Shown here one piece after another: positions 20,495 through 30,270 of a DNA stretch of 64,000 bases. Source of the stretch: Malassezia japonica. Taxonomy: Eukaryota > Basidiomycota > Malasseziomycetes > Malasseziales > Malasseziaceae. Position 1 is the first letter of the stretch. Every line of letters begins with the position of its first letter. Where the stretch lies: the NCBI RefSeq assembly GCF_029542785.1, contig NC_083372.1, forward strand, positions 372,001 to 436,000. Direction: 5' to 3'. Both the position numbers and the translations under genes were made by a program. The notes beneath the pieces are model-generated. The model did not search any database and had not been told where the DNA came from. It saw nothing but the letters and a program-made list of their open reading frames with translations.

Positions 20495-21157
20495 ATGTTC
20501 GCCAAGATTGCTACGACTGCTGGTCTCCGCGGTGCCGCGCGTGCGTTTAGCACGCGCGCTGCGCCTGCGATGCGTGCCTCGCGCTCGCCGCTTGCGCTCG
20601 CTGCCGGCGCCGCCGTCGCGGGTGTGTCGCTCTTTGCGCTGCCCTCGGTGCAGCTCGAGGCGCCCGAGCCGAGCATTGCCGGCACCTACGCCACGGCGAG
20701 CGAGCGCAGCTTTGTCATGATTAAGCCGGACGGCGTGAGCCGCCAGATCGTTGGCAAGATCATTGAGCGCTTCGAGACCCGCGGCTACAAGCTGGTCTCG
20801 ATCAAGTCCGTGCTCCCTTCGGAGGAGCTCGCCAAGACGCACTACGCGGACCTCGCGCACAAGCCCTTCTTCCCCGCGCTGGTCAAGTACATCACCTCGG
20901 GCACCCCGGTGATCGCCATGGTCTGGGAGGGCAAGGACGTCATCCGCCAGGGCCGCCGCATGGTCGGCGCGACCAACCCCCTGGAGGCCGAGCAGGGCTC
21001 GATCCGCGGCGAGTTTGCCGTGAGCGTCGGCCGGAACATTATCCACGCCTCGGACGGCTTCGACTCGGCGACGAAGGAGATCGGCCTCTGGTTCGACGAA
21101 AAGGAGCTCGCCGCCTACGAGCCGGCTGCCTGGAACCAGATCATGGCCGACAACTAA
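20495..21157 (+). CDS. NDK1: Nucleoside-diphosphate kinase with mitochondrial-type presequence
   Basis: Transfers phosphate from NTPs to NDPs through a phosphohistidine. The core, about residues 68-220, has SFVMIKPDGV, IIERFETRGYKLV, PFFPALVKYITSGTPVIAMVWEGK, the arginine-containing GATNPLEAEQGSIRGEFA, and the catalytic His in GRNIIHASD. In front lies a 65-residue extension: basic/hydroxylated FAKIATTAGLRGAARAFSTR, typical of a mitochondrial presequence, then a hydrophobic stretch SPLALAAGAAVAGVSLFALP that could be a membrane anchor or intermembrane-space sorting signal. An ATG 42 bp upstream (20453) is in frame. The bipartite leader suggests mitochondrial location (inference); the cytosolic form could arise from internal initiation. 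It ends 5 bp from the DIS3 stop. Confidence 0.93.
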   Translation: MFAKIATTAGLRGAARAFSTRAAPAMRASRSPLALAAGAAVAGVSLFALPSVQLEAPEPSIAGTYATASERSFVMIKPDGVSRQIVGKIIERFETRGYKLVSIKSVLPSEELAKTHYADLAHKPFFPALVKYITSGTPVIAMVWEGKDVIRQGRRMVGATNPLEAEQGSIRGEFAVSVGRNIIHASDGFDSATKEIGLWFDEKELAAYEPAAWNQIMADN

Positions 21158-21162
21158 GTAGC

Positions 21163-24159
21163 CTATAGGACCAAGGCCATCTTGACGCGGCCACGCTTTG
21201 TGCTCTTGTCTTTTTCCACGCCGATCTCCACGCGGCAGCGGTCAAAGATGCCGAGCGTCACGTCCTTGGACAGGCCCGAGACCGAGGCGGGGATCGTCAC
21301 CTGGTAGGAATCCGCGTCAAAGTCGCAGTCTTGCTTAAAGGTGATCAGGCCCTCGAGGCCGTATTGGTTCACAAAGACCGCGAGGCCGTTGCGGAAGGTG
21401 CGCACGACATACGCGTCTGCACGCAGCAGCATCACCGCCCCGTCGCCCTTGCCGACCTGCGTCGCGTCCGCCCCACGCTCGGCATTGCGTGCAGTGATCG
21501 CAAGGCCCACGTAGAACTCGACCGAGGCGCGGCCCGCAAGCTGCCCAGCACGGTGGCGCTTGTTCACCACCGCGAGCACGTCGTCGACATAGTGCTTCGA
21601 GTAGAGCGACGTCGGGAGCGGCTCGTAGTGGATCGCCGCCGCGAGCTGCCGGTGGACAAGCACATCCGCATAGCGGCGGATCGGCGACGTAAAGTGCGTG
21701 TACATGCCCATCGCAAGACCATAATGCCCAAACGCATTGCGCGCCACGCTGCCAGTACAAAAGTACTCGGCCGCGAGCATGCACCGCGTCGCAAGGATAC
21801 GCACGAGCGTGTTGAACGTTGCGTCGGTCTTGTCGACGCACTTGTCGAGCGACGCGGCAAGCGCGCCGGAGCTCGACGTGTCGAGGTCCATGCCCCGCCG
21901 CTTTTTCAAAATGTCCTTGAGCGTGTCAAAGTTGTCCGACGGCGGGGGGCAGTGGCGGCGCAGCACCGCCGTCGTGGGGTACGCTTCGTAGATGCGCTGT
22001 GCGACGCTGGTATTCGCAAGAAGCATAAACTCCTCGACCAGGCTGTTGGTCTCGTGCATCTCTTTTTGCTCGACGTCGATCGGGCCAGAGGACTCGCGCG
22101 AGTCCATCTGGATGCGCACCTCGGGCGAGGCGAGGTTCAGCGCACCGGCCTCCATACGCCGCTGCTTGAGCTTGATCGCAAGTCCGTTGAGCAGGCGCAC
22201 ACTCGTCGTGATGGGGTCGTCGAGCTTTTTGTTGTCTTTGCGTTTCTGTGCCTCTTCGTAGGTAAACGCGGCCTTGCTCGCAATCACCGACTTGGTAAAG
22301 CGCACCGACACGACGTCGGCGTCGGGCGTCATCTCCCAGATCGCGCTAAACGCAAGGCGCTCGACAAACGGACGCAGGGAGCACAGGTTCGTGCCGAGAA
22401 GGTGGGGGAGCATGTCGATGCGCTTGTCGACGAGGTAGACGGTCGTACCACGCGACGCGGCCTCGGCGTCCATCGGCGTGTCGGGGCGCACAAAGTAGGA
22501 CACGTCCGCAATGTGCACGCCGACCTGGATGTTGCCGTTCGGCAAGGGCTTGGCGTGCAGCGCATCGTCAATGTCCTGGCAGCCGGGGGGGTCAATACTG
22601 CAGATGTTTTCCGCACGAAGGTCCTCGCGGTCGCGCCACGCAGGGCTCGCCGCGTCCTTCGGCGGCACCTTCCAGTCGTCGCCCTCGGCGGGCAGGCAGT
22701 CGAGGATCGCTTTCGAAAAGGGGCGGTACGGCACGTCGTACTCGAGCAGCAGGCTCTCTTGCTCGGCCTCTTTGCTCTCCGCCGCGCCGAGCGCACGGAC
22801 AAAGTGCCCTTCGGGATAGCGGCTCGAGGCGCGCCACTCGTCCATGGTCACCAGAATCTTTTGGCCCAGGAGTTCCTTCACCTGGCGCGTACGGATCTTG
22901 ATGCGGGGAATCTTGCGGTCGACGGGCGACGCAAAGAGGGTCTGTGGCCCAAGCGAGGCGATCGCCCCTTCGTTCACCGACGTCTGGTCGATGTGCGCGA
23001 CGTACGAGCGCCAGTTGCGGCGCGCCACGCCGACCACGCGGCCGGTCGGCTGCTTCTTGGCATCGTCGGTGATGGCAAGCGTCTCTTCCTCGACCTGCTC
23101 TTCCTCGTCGTCGTCGCTATCGCGCGCATCGTCGTTGCGCCGCGCGCTGTCGGAATCGAGCACCGCGTCCGTCGCGCCTTTCCACTCGGACTCGGGGAGG
23201 AGCGCGACGTAGACGACGTCGCCGTCGACCGCACGGTTCATAGCTTCGCGCCCTTGCAAGAGGATCGGCTTCGAGAGCGACTCGGTGCGCACCGTGCCTT
23301 CGAGGTAGTTGAACGCATTCGCATTAAAGAAGCCCTTGTGCAGCGACCCAGCACGGAACGCCGCTTCGAGCTGCGACGTCTCCCAGTACTCGTCAAAGAC
23401 GTGTGCATTGCGCTGCAGCTCGGGGTGCTTCTCGCCTTCGAGCTCGCGCGCCGAAAGGAGGTCCTGCAGCTGGTCCGCGTTCTGGAAGCCGGTAATGTAC
23501 TCGCGGACGCTGCACGCCGTCACGCCGTCCGTGCGTGCTTTGTGCACATTGTCCACGTCGTCGCTCACGAGCACCACGCCGAGCTTGCTGTCGGACGTCT
23601 GGAGGTGCTGTGCGTACCACGCAGCCGCGCGGCGGATCGCACGGTCGTTGCGGTCATTCGGCGTCTCGTGTGCGTCGCGCACGATCGCGGTATCGGCGTG
23701 AAAGTCGTTGAAAAACTGCCACATCTTGCGGTCCGGGTCGGTGAGGAGCGCACGCAGGCGGTTCGCCAGCGGCAGGCTGCGGTTGCGCACCTCGTCGAGC
23801 ACCGTCTGGAGGACGACGACATTGGTAAAGGCCGGGTTTTCCAGCACGTCCATCTGGTGCAGGACCACATTGGTATCGATCATCACATAGTGGGGAGCGC
23901 CGGTATAGGTATTCTCAATGCCGCGCGTATCGAGCATCGGCTTGCGCGTCGGCATGGAAGAGCCGGCGCCTTCGGCGGCGTACAGCGCAGGGCCACAAAA
24001 AGCACACGCCACGCTGCCGCAGGGGATATCATCGCGGTGGTAGGTCTCGCGCAGGACCTTGAGGACCTTGCCGCGCGCCGTCTTGCGGTGAAACTTGACG
24101 TACGCGGCCGCCTTTTCGTCGTCCGTGCGCGGCCGCTTCTGGATAGAAATCGGCGCCAT
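21163..24159 (-). CDS. DIS3: Exosome catalytic subunit Dis3/Rrp44
   Basis: Processive 3'-5' exoribonuclease and endonuclease of the RNA exosome. One exon, 998 residues from the ATG at 24159 (the frame upstream starts only with TTG). In order: an N-terminal Cys motif (CGSVACAFC), a PIN domain with HYVMIDTNVVLHQMD, OB folds, the RNB catalytic domain with CSIDPPGCQDIDDALHAK and the metal-binding aspartates, MLPHLLGTNLCSLRPFVERL, HFTSPIRRYADVLVHRQL, and a C-terminal S1 domain. Length matches the family (about 970-1000). Intronless. The antisense strand shows a very long open frame across this gene, which I regard as a codon-bias shadow. Confidence 0.97.
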   Translation of the reverse strand: MAPISIQKRPRTDDEKAAAYVKFHRKTARGKVLKVLRETYHRDDIPCGSVACAFCGPALYAAEGAGSSMPTRKPMLDTRGIENTYTGAPHYVMIDTNVVLHQMDVLENPAFTNVVVLQTVLDEVRNRSLPLANRLRALLTDPDRKMWQFFNDFHADTAIVRDAHETPNDRNDRAIRRAAAWYAQHLQTSDSKLGVVLVSDDVDNVHKARTDGVTACSVREYITGFQNADQLQDLLSARELEGEKHPELQRNAHVFDEYWETSQLEAAFRAGSLHKGFFNANAFNYLEGTVRTESLSKPILLQGREAMNRAVDGDVVYVALLPESEWKGATDAVLDSDSARRNDDARDSDDDEEEQVEEETLAITDDAKKQPTGRVVGVARRNWRSYVAHIDQTSVNEGAIASLGPQTLFASPVDRKIPRIKIRTRQVKELLGQKILVTMDEWRASSRYPEGHFVRALGAAESKEAEQESLLLEYDVPYRPFSKAILDCLPAEGDDWKVPPKDAASPAWRDREDLRAENICSIDPPGCQDIDDALHAKPLPNGNIQVGVHIADVSYFVRPDTPMDAEAASRGTTVYLVDKRIDMLPHLLGTNLCSLRPFVERLAFSAIWEMTPDADVVSVRFTKSVIASKAAFTYEEAQKRKDNKKLDDPITTSVRLLNGLAIKLKQRRMEAGALNLASPEVRIQMDSRESSGPIDVEQKEMHETNSLVEEFMLLANTSVAQRIYEAYPTTAVLRRHCPPPSDNFDTLKDILKKRRGMDLDTSSSGALAASLDKCVDKTDATFNTLVRILATRCMLAAEYFCTGSVARNAFGHYGLAMGMYTHFTSPIRRYADVLVHRQLAAAIHYEPLPTSLYSKHYVDDVLAVVNKRHRAGQLAGRASVEFYVGLAITARNAERGADATQVGKGDGAVMLLRADAYVVRTFRNGLAVFVNQYGLEGLITFKQDCDFDADSYQVTIPASVSGLSKDVTLGIFDRCRVEIGVEKDKSTKRGRVKMALVL

Positions 24160-24559
24160 GGCAGCGGTAGCCAAGGCGAATTTTCGGCCTCCACTTGTGG
24201 CGGACGGGGTGGTGGTACGGGGGCTGCGCTGAGCTTGTGCCGTGCGCCTTGCACCTTGCGTCTGTTGCTACATTCTCACGTTCTCTGCTACATGCTCCTC
24301 TATAGTACGCTACCTCTGTGCTCAACCCCCGATATTTCCGGTGTCATCGTTACCTCCCCCGTTCTCCGATGCGATGCATAGGACGTTGTCCACGCGATAG
24401 CTCACGTGACATGGCGTGATGCGCGGCGCCGTCCCACGCTAATCCCCGGTGGCCTGTTGGCTGGAAATTTGGGCACGCAATTCAAAGCCGGGCGAAGCTG
24501 TCTGGAGAAAGAGTCGGCTGATTTTTGACTACACCCTTCCACACACGACGGTTGTGGCA
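24160..24559. promoter_or_regulatory. Divergent promoter DIS3 / MET5
   Basis: A 400 bp spacer without a gene. CCTCCACTT lies at 24188-24196, 29 bp upstream of the DIS3 ATG. TCACGTGA lies at 24402-24409 on the MET5 side. Confidence 0.55.
24402..24409. promoter_or_regulatory. TCACGTGA, Cbf1-type sulfur-gene element
   Basis: Perfect 8-bp palindrome 150 bp upstream of the sulfite reductase ATG. In yeasts Cbf1 with Met4 binds this word at MET genes. The position in front of MET5 makes that role plausible, though CACGTG is common in promoters across this window. Confidence 0.5.
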
Positions 24560-27500
24560 ATGAGCGTGTCTTCTGTTTCGGCGGTGTGGCATGTGGTGCG
24601 CCATACGGCGCCCACAGTCGTATCGGTCGGACCGAGTGACGTGTACAATGCCGCGGACCTCTCCGACGGCCAGAATTTGGAGCAGCTGACGCTCGCAACC
24701 GAGGTCGGCTCGGTCGTCCAGAACATTGTGCGCGATGCGCCCGAGAAGCCCGTGAGCGTGCTGCTCGACGCCAGCCAGACGTCGCTGCTGCGTCTCGTTC
24801 CTTATCTCCCTTCGTTGGTCAAGAAGCCGGTCGTGTTCCACGTTGCCACGCACGGTGAGCACGCCGACGTGCTCCTGCTGCGCCAGAGCGGCTTTGCGCT
24901 CCTCGCCTCGTCGACCGCGTCCGAGGCGCAGGACTATGCGATCGTCGCCCAGCACCTCGCGGCCAGCACCTCGTCGGGTGTGATCCACCTGTACGACGAC
25001 GAGACCTCTGCGGCGGACCTCGTGGCGGGCGACGCCCTGCGCGCAGCCATCGCCTCGACCGCCGCGTCGGTCGAGTTGAGCGAAGAGGCGCTCGACGCCG
25101 CGCTCAAGCACGTCTCGAGCATCGTTAAGCACGACGTCCCTGCATACAACGTGTACGGCACCACGGACGCCAAGGACGCCGCGATTGTGCTCGGCGCGGG
25201 CGCCAAGGCACTTGCGGATGCCGCACAGGTCGCCGTCATCTCACTGCACGTCGTGCGCCCCCTCTTTGCGGAGCGCTGGGTGGCTGCGGTGCCCACGTCA
25301 GTCGAGCGCCTCGCGGTGCTCGAGGCGACGTCGAAGCGCACCACGCGCCTCGCGCCGCTCTTTGTCGACGTCGCATCCGCCTTCCAGCATGTGCCGGAGC
25401 GCGACGTCCCGGCGACGCTCGTCAGCGGCACCCTCGGCCAGGTCGACGCAAAGAACGCCGCGGCGGCCGCCTCAAGCCTCCAAGAGGCGCTCGAGAAGGG
25501 CACCTCGGGCTTTGTCGTCGGCACCCAGGCCACCGAGGCGCCTACGACGCTCGCCGTGCAGCGCAAGGAGTACGTCCACGAGCGTGCGTACAACGTGATG
25601 CTCGAGCAGCTCTTCAAGGAGCGCCTCGCGGTGATCAACCCCCCGAGCGACGACGCGGACCCCGCTGCGAGCAGCCCCGAGTTTGCGTTCGGCAAGGTGC
25701 TCGCGCAGGTCCAGCGCGAGGACGAGCTCGCGTCGCTTGCGCGCGCTGCGATCGACGGCGGCAAGGTCGCGTCGGACCTCGCACAGGCGCTTGAGCGCTG
25801 GCTCGCCGCCAAGTGCGACGCGAACAAGCGCCCCGAGGCCGCGGCGGCCGTGCGCTCCGCGCTGGGCGGCGCCAAGTCGAGCGAGGCGGACGCGCTCCGT
25901 GCGCTCGAAAAGTACCTTGAGCCTTTGAGCCGCTGGATTATCGGCAACGACGCGTGGGCGTACGATGCGGGTATGGGTGGTGTGCACCACGTCATTGCCT
26001 CGCAGCGCAACGTGAACATGCTCATCTTTGATACGGTGCCCTACTCGGGCCGCGAGAATGTGCCGCTGAACCAGCGCAAGAAAGACATTGGTCTGTACGC
26101 AATGAACTACGGCAACACATACGTTGCGAGCACTGCGCTCTACTCGGACTACACCCAGGTCCTGCACGCGCTCATGGAGGCCGAGCGTTTCGACGGCCCC
26201 TCGATCGTGCTGGCCTACGTCCCCTACCACCGCTCTGACGCCTCGGCGCTCGACGTGCTCCGCGAGACGAAGCTTGCAGTCGACTCGGGCTACTGGCCGC
26301 TCTACCGCTGGGACCCCAGCGCGGAGAGCCGCAACTCGGACGTCTTCCGCCTGGACAGCGTGCGCATCCGCGAGCAGCTCAAGTCGTTCCTCGACCGCCA
26401 GAACCACCTGAGTCTCCTCGCGAGCGCCAAGCCCGAGCTGCCGTACGACCTCGCGGCCTCGCAGGGCACCGCGCTGCGTGAGCTGCAGCAGCGCAAGGCC
26501 AAGGAGGCCTACGACAACCTCCTCGGCTCGATGGAGGGCCCCCCTCTGCTGGTGCTCTTTGCCTCGGACGCGGGTGGCGCCGAGAAGGCCGCGCGCCGTC
26601 TTGCGCTGCGTGCCAAGCTGCGTGGCCTCGGCGTGCGCACGCTCGCCCTTGACGACTTCCCGCTGGAGGATCTGAGCGGCGAGAAGAACGTCGTGATCGT
26701 CACTTCGACCGCCGGCCAGGGTGAGCCGCCGCAAAACGGCCGCCTGACCTTCAAGGCGCTTTCGAAGCTGCCGACCGGCACCTTTAACGAGGAGACGCGC
26801 TTCGGTGTGTTTGGTATGGGTGACTCGCACTACTGGCCGCGCCCCGAAGACGCGCACTTCTACAACAAGCCCGCCAAGGACCTCGACAAGCGCCTGGCGG
26901 AGCTGGGTGCGCAGCGCCTCGTCTCGCTCGGTCTCGGTGATGACCAGGACGCCGACGGCTGGCAGACCGGCTACAAGGCGTGGGAGCCGCAGCTCTGGAA
27001 GGCGCTCGGCGTGGACCACGTCGAGGTGAAGGAGGCCGAGCCCGAGCCGATCACCAACGAGAACATCAAGATCGCGAGCAACTACCTGCGTGGCACGATC
27101 GTCGAGGGCCTCGCCGACAAGTCGACCGGCCGCATCGCCGAGACCGACACGCAGCTCACCAAGTTCCACGGCACCTACATGCAGTACGACCGTGACACGA
27201 TCGAGGAGCGCCAAAAGGCCGGCCTCGAGCCCGCCTACGGCTTCATGATCCGTGTGCGTATGCCGGGTGGTGTGTGTACCGCCGACCAGTGGCTGCAGCT
27301 CGACCGCGTCACGGAGGACTTTGGCGGGATCAAGTCGCTCAAGATCACCACGCGCCAGACCGTGCAGTACCACATGATCCTCAAGGAGAACCTGAAGAGC
27401 GCCATGCAGTCGATCAACAAGAGTCTCTTTGACACGATCGCCGCGTGTGGTGACGTGAACCGTAACGTGATGTGCGCTCCGAACCCCAACCTCACCGAGG

Positions 27501-28801
27501 TGCACGAGCAGATGTACGAGTTCTCCAAGAAGCTCTCGAACTACCTGCTCCCCCGCATGAACGCCTACCACGAGATCTGGCTCGACAAGGGCACCGACTC
27601 CTCGAGCAAGCTCCTGGTCGGTGGCGCGGTGCAGGACTACGAGCCGCTCTACGGCCCGTACTACCTGCCGCGCAAGTTCAAGATCGCGCTTGCGGTTCCC
27701 CCGCGCAACGATGTCGATGTGTTTGCGAACGACATTGGTCTCATTGCCATTGCCGACCCCCAGAAGAAGAAGCTGCTCGGCTTCAACCTGGCCATCGGTG
27801 GTGGTATGGGTGTGACGCACTCGATGAAGGCGACCTACCCCCGTCTCGCGAGCGTGATCGGTTTCCTGCGCCTCGACCAGGTGTGCGAGGCGTGCCGCGA
27901 GGTGATGCTCATCCAGCGCGACACGGGCAACCGCCAAAACCGCAAGCAGGCGCGTCTGAAGTACACCATCGACAAGTACTGGGGCGGCGCGGAGAACTTC
28001 CGTGCGGAGCTCGAGCGCCGCCTCGGCTACAAGCTCGAGGAGGCCCGCCCGTACAACTTTGTGAACAACACGGACGAATACGGCTGGAAGCAAGACTTCC
28101 GCGGCAAGTGGCACTGCACGCTCTGGCTCGAAAACGGTCGTGTGATCGACGAGCCGGGCCTGCCCTTCCGCACGGGCCTGCGCGAGCTGGCCAAGTTCCA
28201 CAAGGGCACCTTCCGCCTGACGCCGAACCAGCACATTATCGTGTCGGACATCGACGAGGCGGACAAGCCCAAGATCGAGGCGCACTTGAAGGAATACAAG
28301 ATGAACAACTGGGAGCACTCGGGTCTGCGCCTGAGCGCCAGCGCCTGTGTCGCCTTCCCTACATGTGGTCTCGCGATGGCCGAGTCGGAGCGCTACATCT
28401 TCCGCCTCGTGGACAAGGTCGAGCGCATCTACCTTGCCAGCGGCCTCAAGCACGACGAGATCACGCTGCGCATGACGGGCTGCCCCAACGGCTGTGCCCG
28501 TCCGTGGATCGGCGAAATCGCGTTCGTGGGCAAGGCCCCTGGCACCTATGTCATGCTCCTCGGCGGTGGCCACAATGGTGAGCGCCTCAACAAGGTGTTC
28601 CGCGAGTCGGTCGGCGAGAAGGAGATCCTCGAGATCCTCGAGGTGCTCATTCCCCGCTACGCCAAGGAGCGTCTCGAGGGTGAGCGCTTCGGCGACTGGG
28701 TCATCCGCGCGGGTATCATTGCCGAGACTACCCACGGCGCGGCATTCTGGGATAATGTCGATGCGGACAAGCCGCTTTCTGCGATCGCGCAGAGCGCTTA
28801 A
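24560..28801 (+). CDS. MET5: Sulfite reductase (NADPH) hemoprotein beta subunit
   Basis: Reduces sulfite to sulfide for cysteine and methionine synthesis, with a Met10-type flavoprotein partner. Single exon, 1413 residues from the ATG at 24560. The N-terminal ~650 residues form the oxidoreductase-like region of fungal Met5 (SRWIIGNDAWAYDAGMGGVH, LIFDTVPYSGR). A flavodoxin-like domain follows (LLVLFASDAGGAEKAARRLA, VIVTSTAGQGEPPQNG), then two siroheme/ferredoxin-like halves. All four cluster-binding cysteines are present: C-X5-C in SACVAFPTCG and C-X3-C in GCPNGCARP. Codon use is strongly biased to C-ending codons, suggesting high expression. Full length, no frameshift. TCACGTGA lies upstream. 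Confidence 0.97.
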   Translation: MSVSSVSAVWHVVRHTAPTVVSVGPSDVYNAADLSDGQNLEQLTLATEVGSVVQNIVRDAPEKPVSVLLDASQTSLLRLVPYLPSLVKKPVVFHVATHGEHADVLLLRQSGFALLASSTASEAQDYAIVAQHLAASTSSGVIHLYDDETSAADLVAGDALRAAIASTAASVELSEEALDAALKHVSSIVKHDVPAYNVYGTTDAKDAAIVLGAGAKALADAAQVAVISLHVVRPLFAERWVAAVPTSVERLAVLEATSKRTTRLAPLFVDVASAFQHVPERDVPATLVSGTLGQVDAKNAAAAASSLQEALEKGTSGFVVGTQATEAPTTLAVQRKEYVHERAYNVMLEQLFKERLAVINPPSDDADPAASSPEFAFGKVLAQVQREDELASLARAAIDGGKVASDLAQALERWLAAKCDANKRPEAAAAVRSALGGAKSSEADALRALEKYLEPLSRWIIGNDAWAYDAGMGGVHHVIASQRNVNMLIFDTVPYSGRENVPLNQRKKDIGLYAMNYGNTYVASTALYSDYTQVLHALMEAERFDGPSIVLAYVPYHRSDASALDVLRETKLAVDSGYWPLYRWDPSAESRNSDVFRLDSVRIREQLKSFLDRQNHLSLLASAKPELPYDLAASQGTALRELQQRKAKEAYDNLLGSMEGPPLLVLFASDAGGAEKAARRLALRAKLRGLGVRTLALDDFPLEDLSGEKNVVIVTSTAGQGEPPQNGRLTFKALSKLPTGTFNEETRFGVFGMGDSHYWPRPEDAHFYNKPAKDLDKRLAELGAQRLVSLGLGDDQDADGWQTGYKAWEPQLWKALGVDHVEVKEAEPEPITNENIKIASNYLRGTIVEGLADKSTGRIAETDTQLTKFHGTYMQYDRDTIEERQKAGLEPAYGFMIRVRMPGGVCTADQWLQLDRVTEDFGGIKSLKITTRQTVQYHMILKENLKSAMQSINKSLFDTIAACGDVNRNVMCAPNPNLTEVHEQMYEFSKKLSNYLLPRMNAYHEIWLDKGTDSSSKLLVGGAVQDYEPLYGPYYLPRKFKIALAVPPRNDVDVFANDIGLIAIADPQKKKLLGFNLAIGGGMGVTHSMKATYPRLASVIGFLRLDQVCEACREVMLIQRDTGNRQNRKQARLKYTIDKYWGGAENFRAELERRLGYKLEEARPYNFVNNTDEYGWKQDFRGKWHCTLWLENGRVIDEPGLPFRTGLRELAKFHKGTFRLTPNQHIIVSDIDEADKPKIEAHLKEYKMNNWEHSGLRLSASACVAFPTCGLAMAESERYIFRLVDKVERIYLASGLKHDEITLRMTGCPNGCARPWIGEIAFVGKAPGTYVMLLGGGHNGERLNKVFRESVGEKEILEILEVLIPRYAKERLEGERFGDWVIRAGIIAETTHGAAFWDNVDADKPLSAIAQSA

Positions 28802-29442
28802 TCTCGGTTTCTCTGTAGTCGTTGTAGGTACTCCAGATTTGGGATATGCATAACCACCGAGGGCGCCCCGCAAGCTAGACTCTGTTCCCACGCGCCAAGC
28901 CGCGGCATGCTCGCCGCTTAGCTTCCCCCGCACGGCCCACGAGCACATTTCCGCCGAGGGCAAGGGCGTCGGATGCGCGTGTACCGTAGCGTTTGTCATA
29001 TCACCTGCAGTGTTCCTGCGGACGGCGGAGCTCCTTGGTCGAATGATAAACGCAAATCTAAAGCGATGCACCATTATGCATGCCAATGCATTTATACACA
29101 AATTTTTGTTTATTTGGAACAAGTCGGGCCAGAAGCGAAGCCCTACAAGGCCATGTAGATCCTGTTGCCAACGACAAACGACGCGACAAACGCGCACGTT
29201 ACGGAATTCCCTCTGCGTAAGATGAGCTGCCCCGCGGTCTGCGCGCCAATCCGCGGAATCGAGCGGCGTTGATTGCATGTATCTAAAGAAGTTGCAGCAA
29301 ACGGTCCACCGCTTCCATTGTGTCCCGGCGCCCCAGACCGCCTTGTTTTCTTTCCACCCTATATTAGATACCGCTTACGCTCGTTACGCGTCGCACCCTC
29401 CCTTCCTTCCTTTACTCCGCACCGAAATTGAATCTTCCCAGC
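28802..29442. other. Intergenic region upstream of the secreted glycoprotein gene
   Basis: About 640 bp, the 3' UTR of MET5 plus a long promoter. It has a TATA-like TATATTA near 29360 and a C/T-rich tract (about 29395-29415) just before the ATG, a layout common for highly expressed fungal genes. No gene recognised. Confidence 0.5.
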
Positions 29443-30270
29443 ATGTTCAGCTCCATGAAGCTCGTTGCTGCTGTTACTGCCGCCCTCGTCGCCTCGCGCG
29501 TGTCGGCGGACAAGCCCACGTTTAACATCAACCACCTCCCCGACACCTGGGAGGACGGCCAGGCTGGCTCGAACAGCTGCAAGCAGTGGGGTGCCTCGAG
29601 CTCGAACTCCAAGTGCCAGAACGTGTTTATCAACTCTGCGCGCGATTTCTGCCTGTGGGCGCCGTCCGGCGGTGACCACACGGTCGGCCACGAGGAGGAG
29701 CGCATGGTCTCGTACTGTGTCAAGTCGGGCTACGGTACGCGTCTTATCCCCGACGGCACCCTCAAGTCGGCCTACTTTGTGAAGACCGACGGCTTCGTCC
29801 AGGTCACCGGTATCGGTGACTTTACCTCGATGCACATCAAGTCGGGCGACGAGGGTGGCGAGCTCGACCCCCACGGTGCCACCGGCGCCGGTAACCCCGC
29901 GGGTGGTCTCGTGTTCACCCGCAGCAAGGCCGGCCAAGAGGGCGAGTGGGTCCAGCTCAAGGAGTGGAACAACTTCATGAGCGCTACCGAGTACTCGATC
30001 CGTGGCTGCTGGGGCGACAGTGCCACCGAGTACTGCCCGCACATCTACGACGAGATGGGCTCGTACTTCAACGAGCCCGGCCGCTACAAGGAGGGCACCT
30101 TTGAGGACTGCGAGGGCACCGACGGCGACTGGCCGGGTGTGTACCACGGCTCGACCTTCTACCAGGGCCAGGCCTCGACCCCGCCCGCGCAGAAGCCCGG
30201 CTCGACCTCGAAGTGCCACACCTTCCACACGGTCCGCAACGGTGTTGCGCCCAAGACCCTGTACAGCTAA
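29443..30270 (+). CDS. Secreted protein of the macrophage-activating-glycoprotein (MAPG-like) family
   Basis: Single exon, 275 residues. A signal peptide is evident (SMKLVAAVTAALVASRVSA, cleavage before DKPTFN). The mature part carries the pattern of a fungal secreted family: SNSKCQNVFINSARDFCLWA, VSYCVKSGYGTRLIPDGTLK, VQVTGIGDFTSMHIKSGDEG, GELDPHGATGAGNPAGGLVF, then YCPHIYDEMGS and GVYHGSTFYQG. About nine cysteines probably form disulfides. A short Pro/Ser-rich linker and a last Cys segment end the protein; no GPI signal is seen. Codon use is strongly biased, suggesting abundant secretion. Biochemical function is unknown for the family; the name comes from a basidiomycete homologue described as activating macrophages. 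Confidence 0.82.
   Translation: MFSSMKLVAAVTAALVASRVSADKPTFNINHLPDTWEDGQAGSNSCKQWGASSSNSKCQNVFINSARDFCLWAPSGGDHTVGHEEERMVSYCVKSGYGTRLIPDGTLKSAYFVKTDGFVQVTGIGDFTSMHIKSGDEGGELDPHGATGAGNPAGGLVFTRSKAGQEGEWVQLKEWNNFMSATEYSIRGCWGDSATEYCPHIYDEMGSYFNEPGRYKEGTFEDCEGTDGDWPGVYHGSTFYQGQASTPPAQKPGSTSKCHTFHTVRNGVAPKTLYS

Noticed and set aside
21331..24381. 1016-codon open frame on the plus strand, antisense to DIS3
   Set aside because: Arginine/valine/histidine-rich composition without family motifs; a typical shadow of a GC-rich, codon-biased gene whose sense strand is unmistakably DIS3.
25472..29278. 1268-codon open frame antisense to MET5
   Set aside because: Same reason: mirrors the restricted codon use of a long, well-expressed gene; no recognisable domain.
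28802..29442. Possible RNA gene in the long spacer before the secreted glycoprotein
   Set aside because: No tRNA A/B boxes, cloverleaf or other recognisable RNA structure was found by eye.
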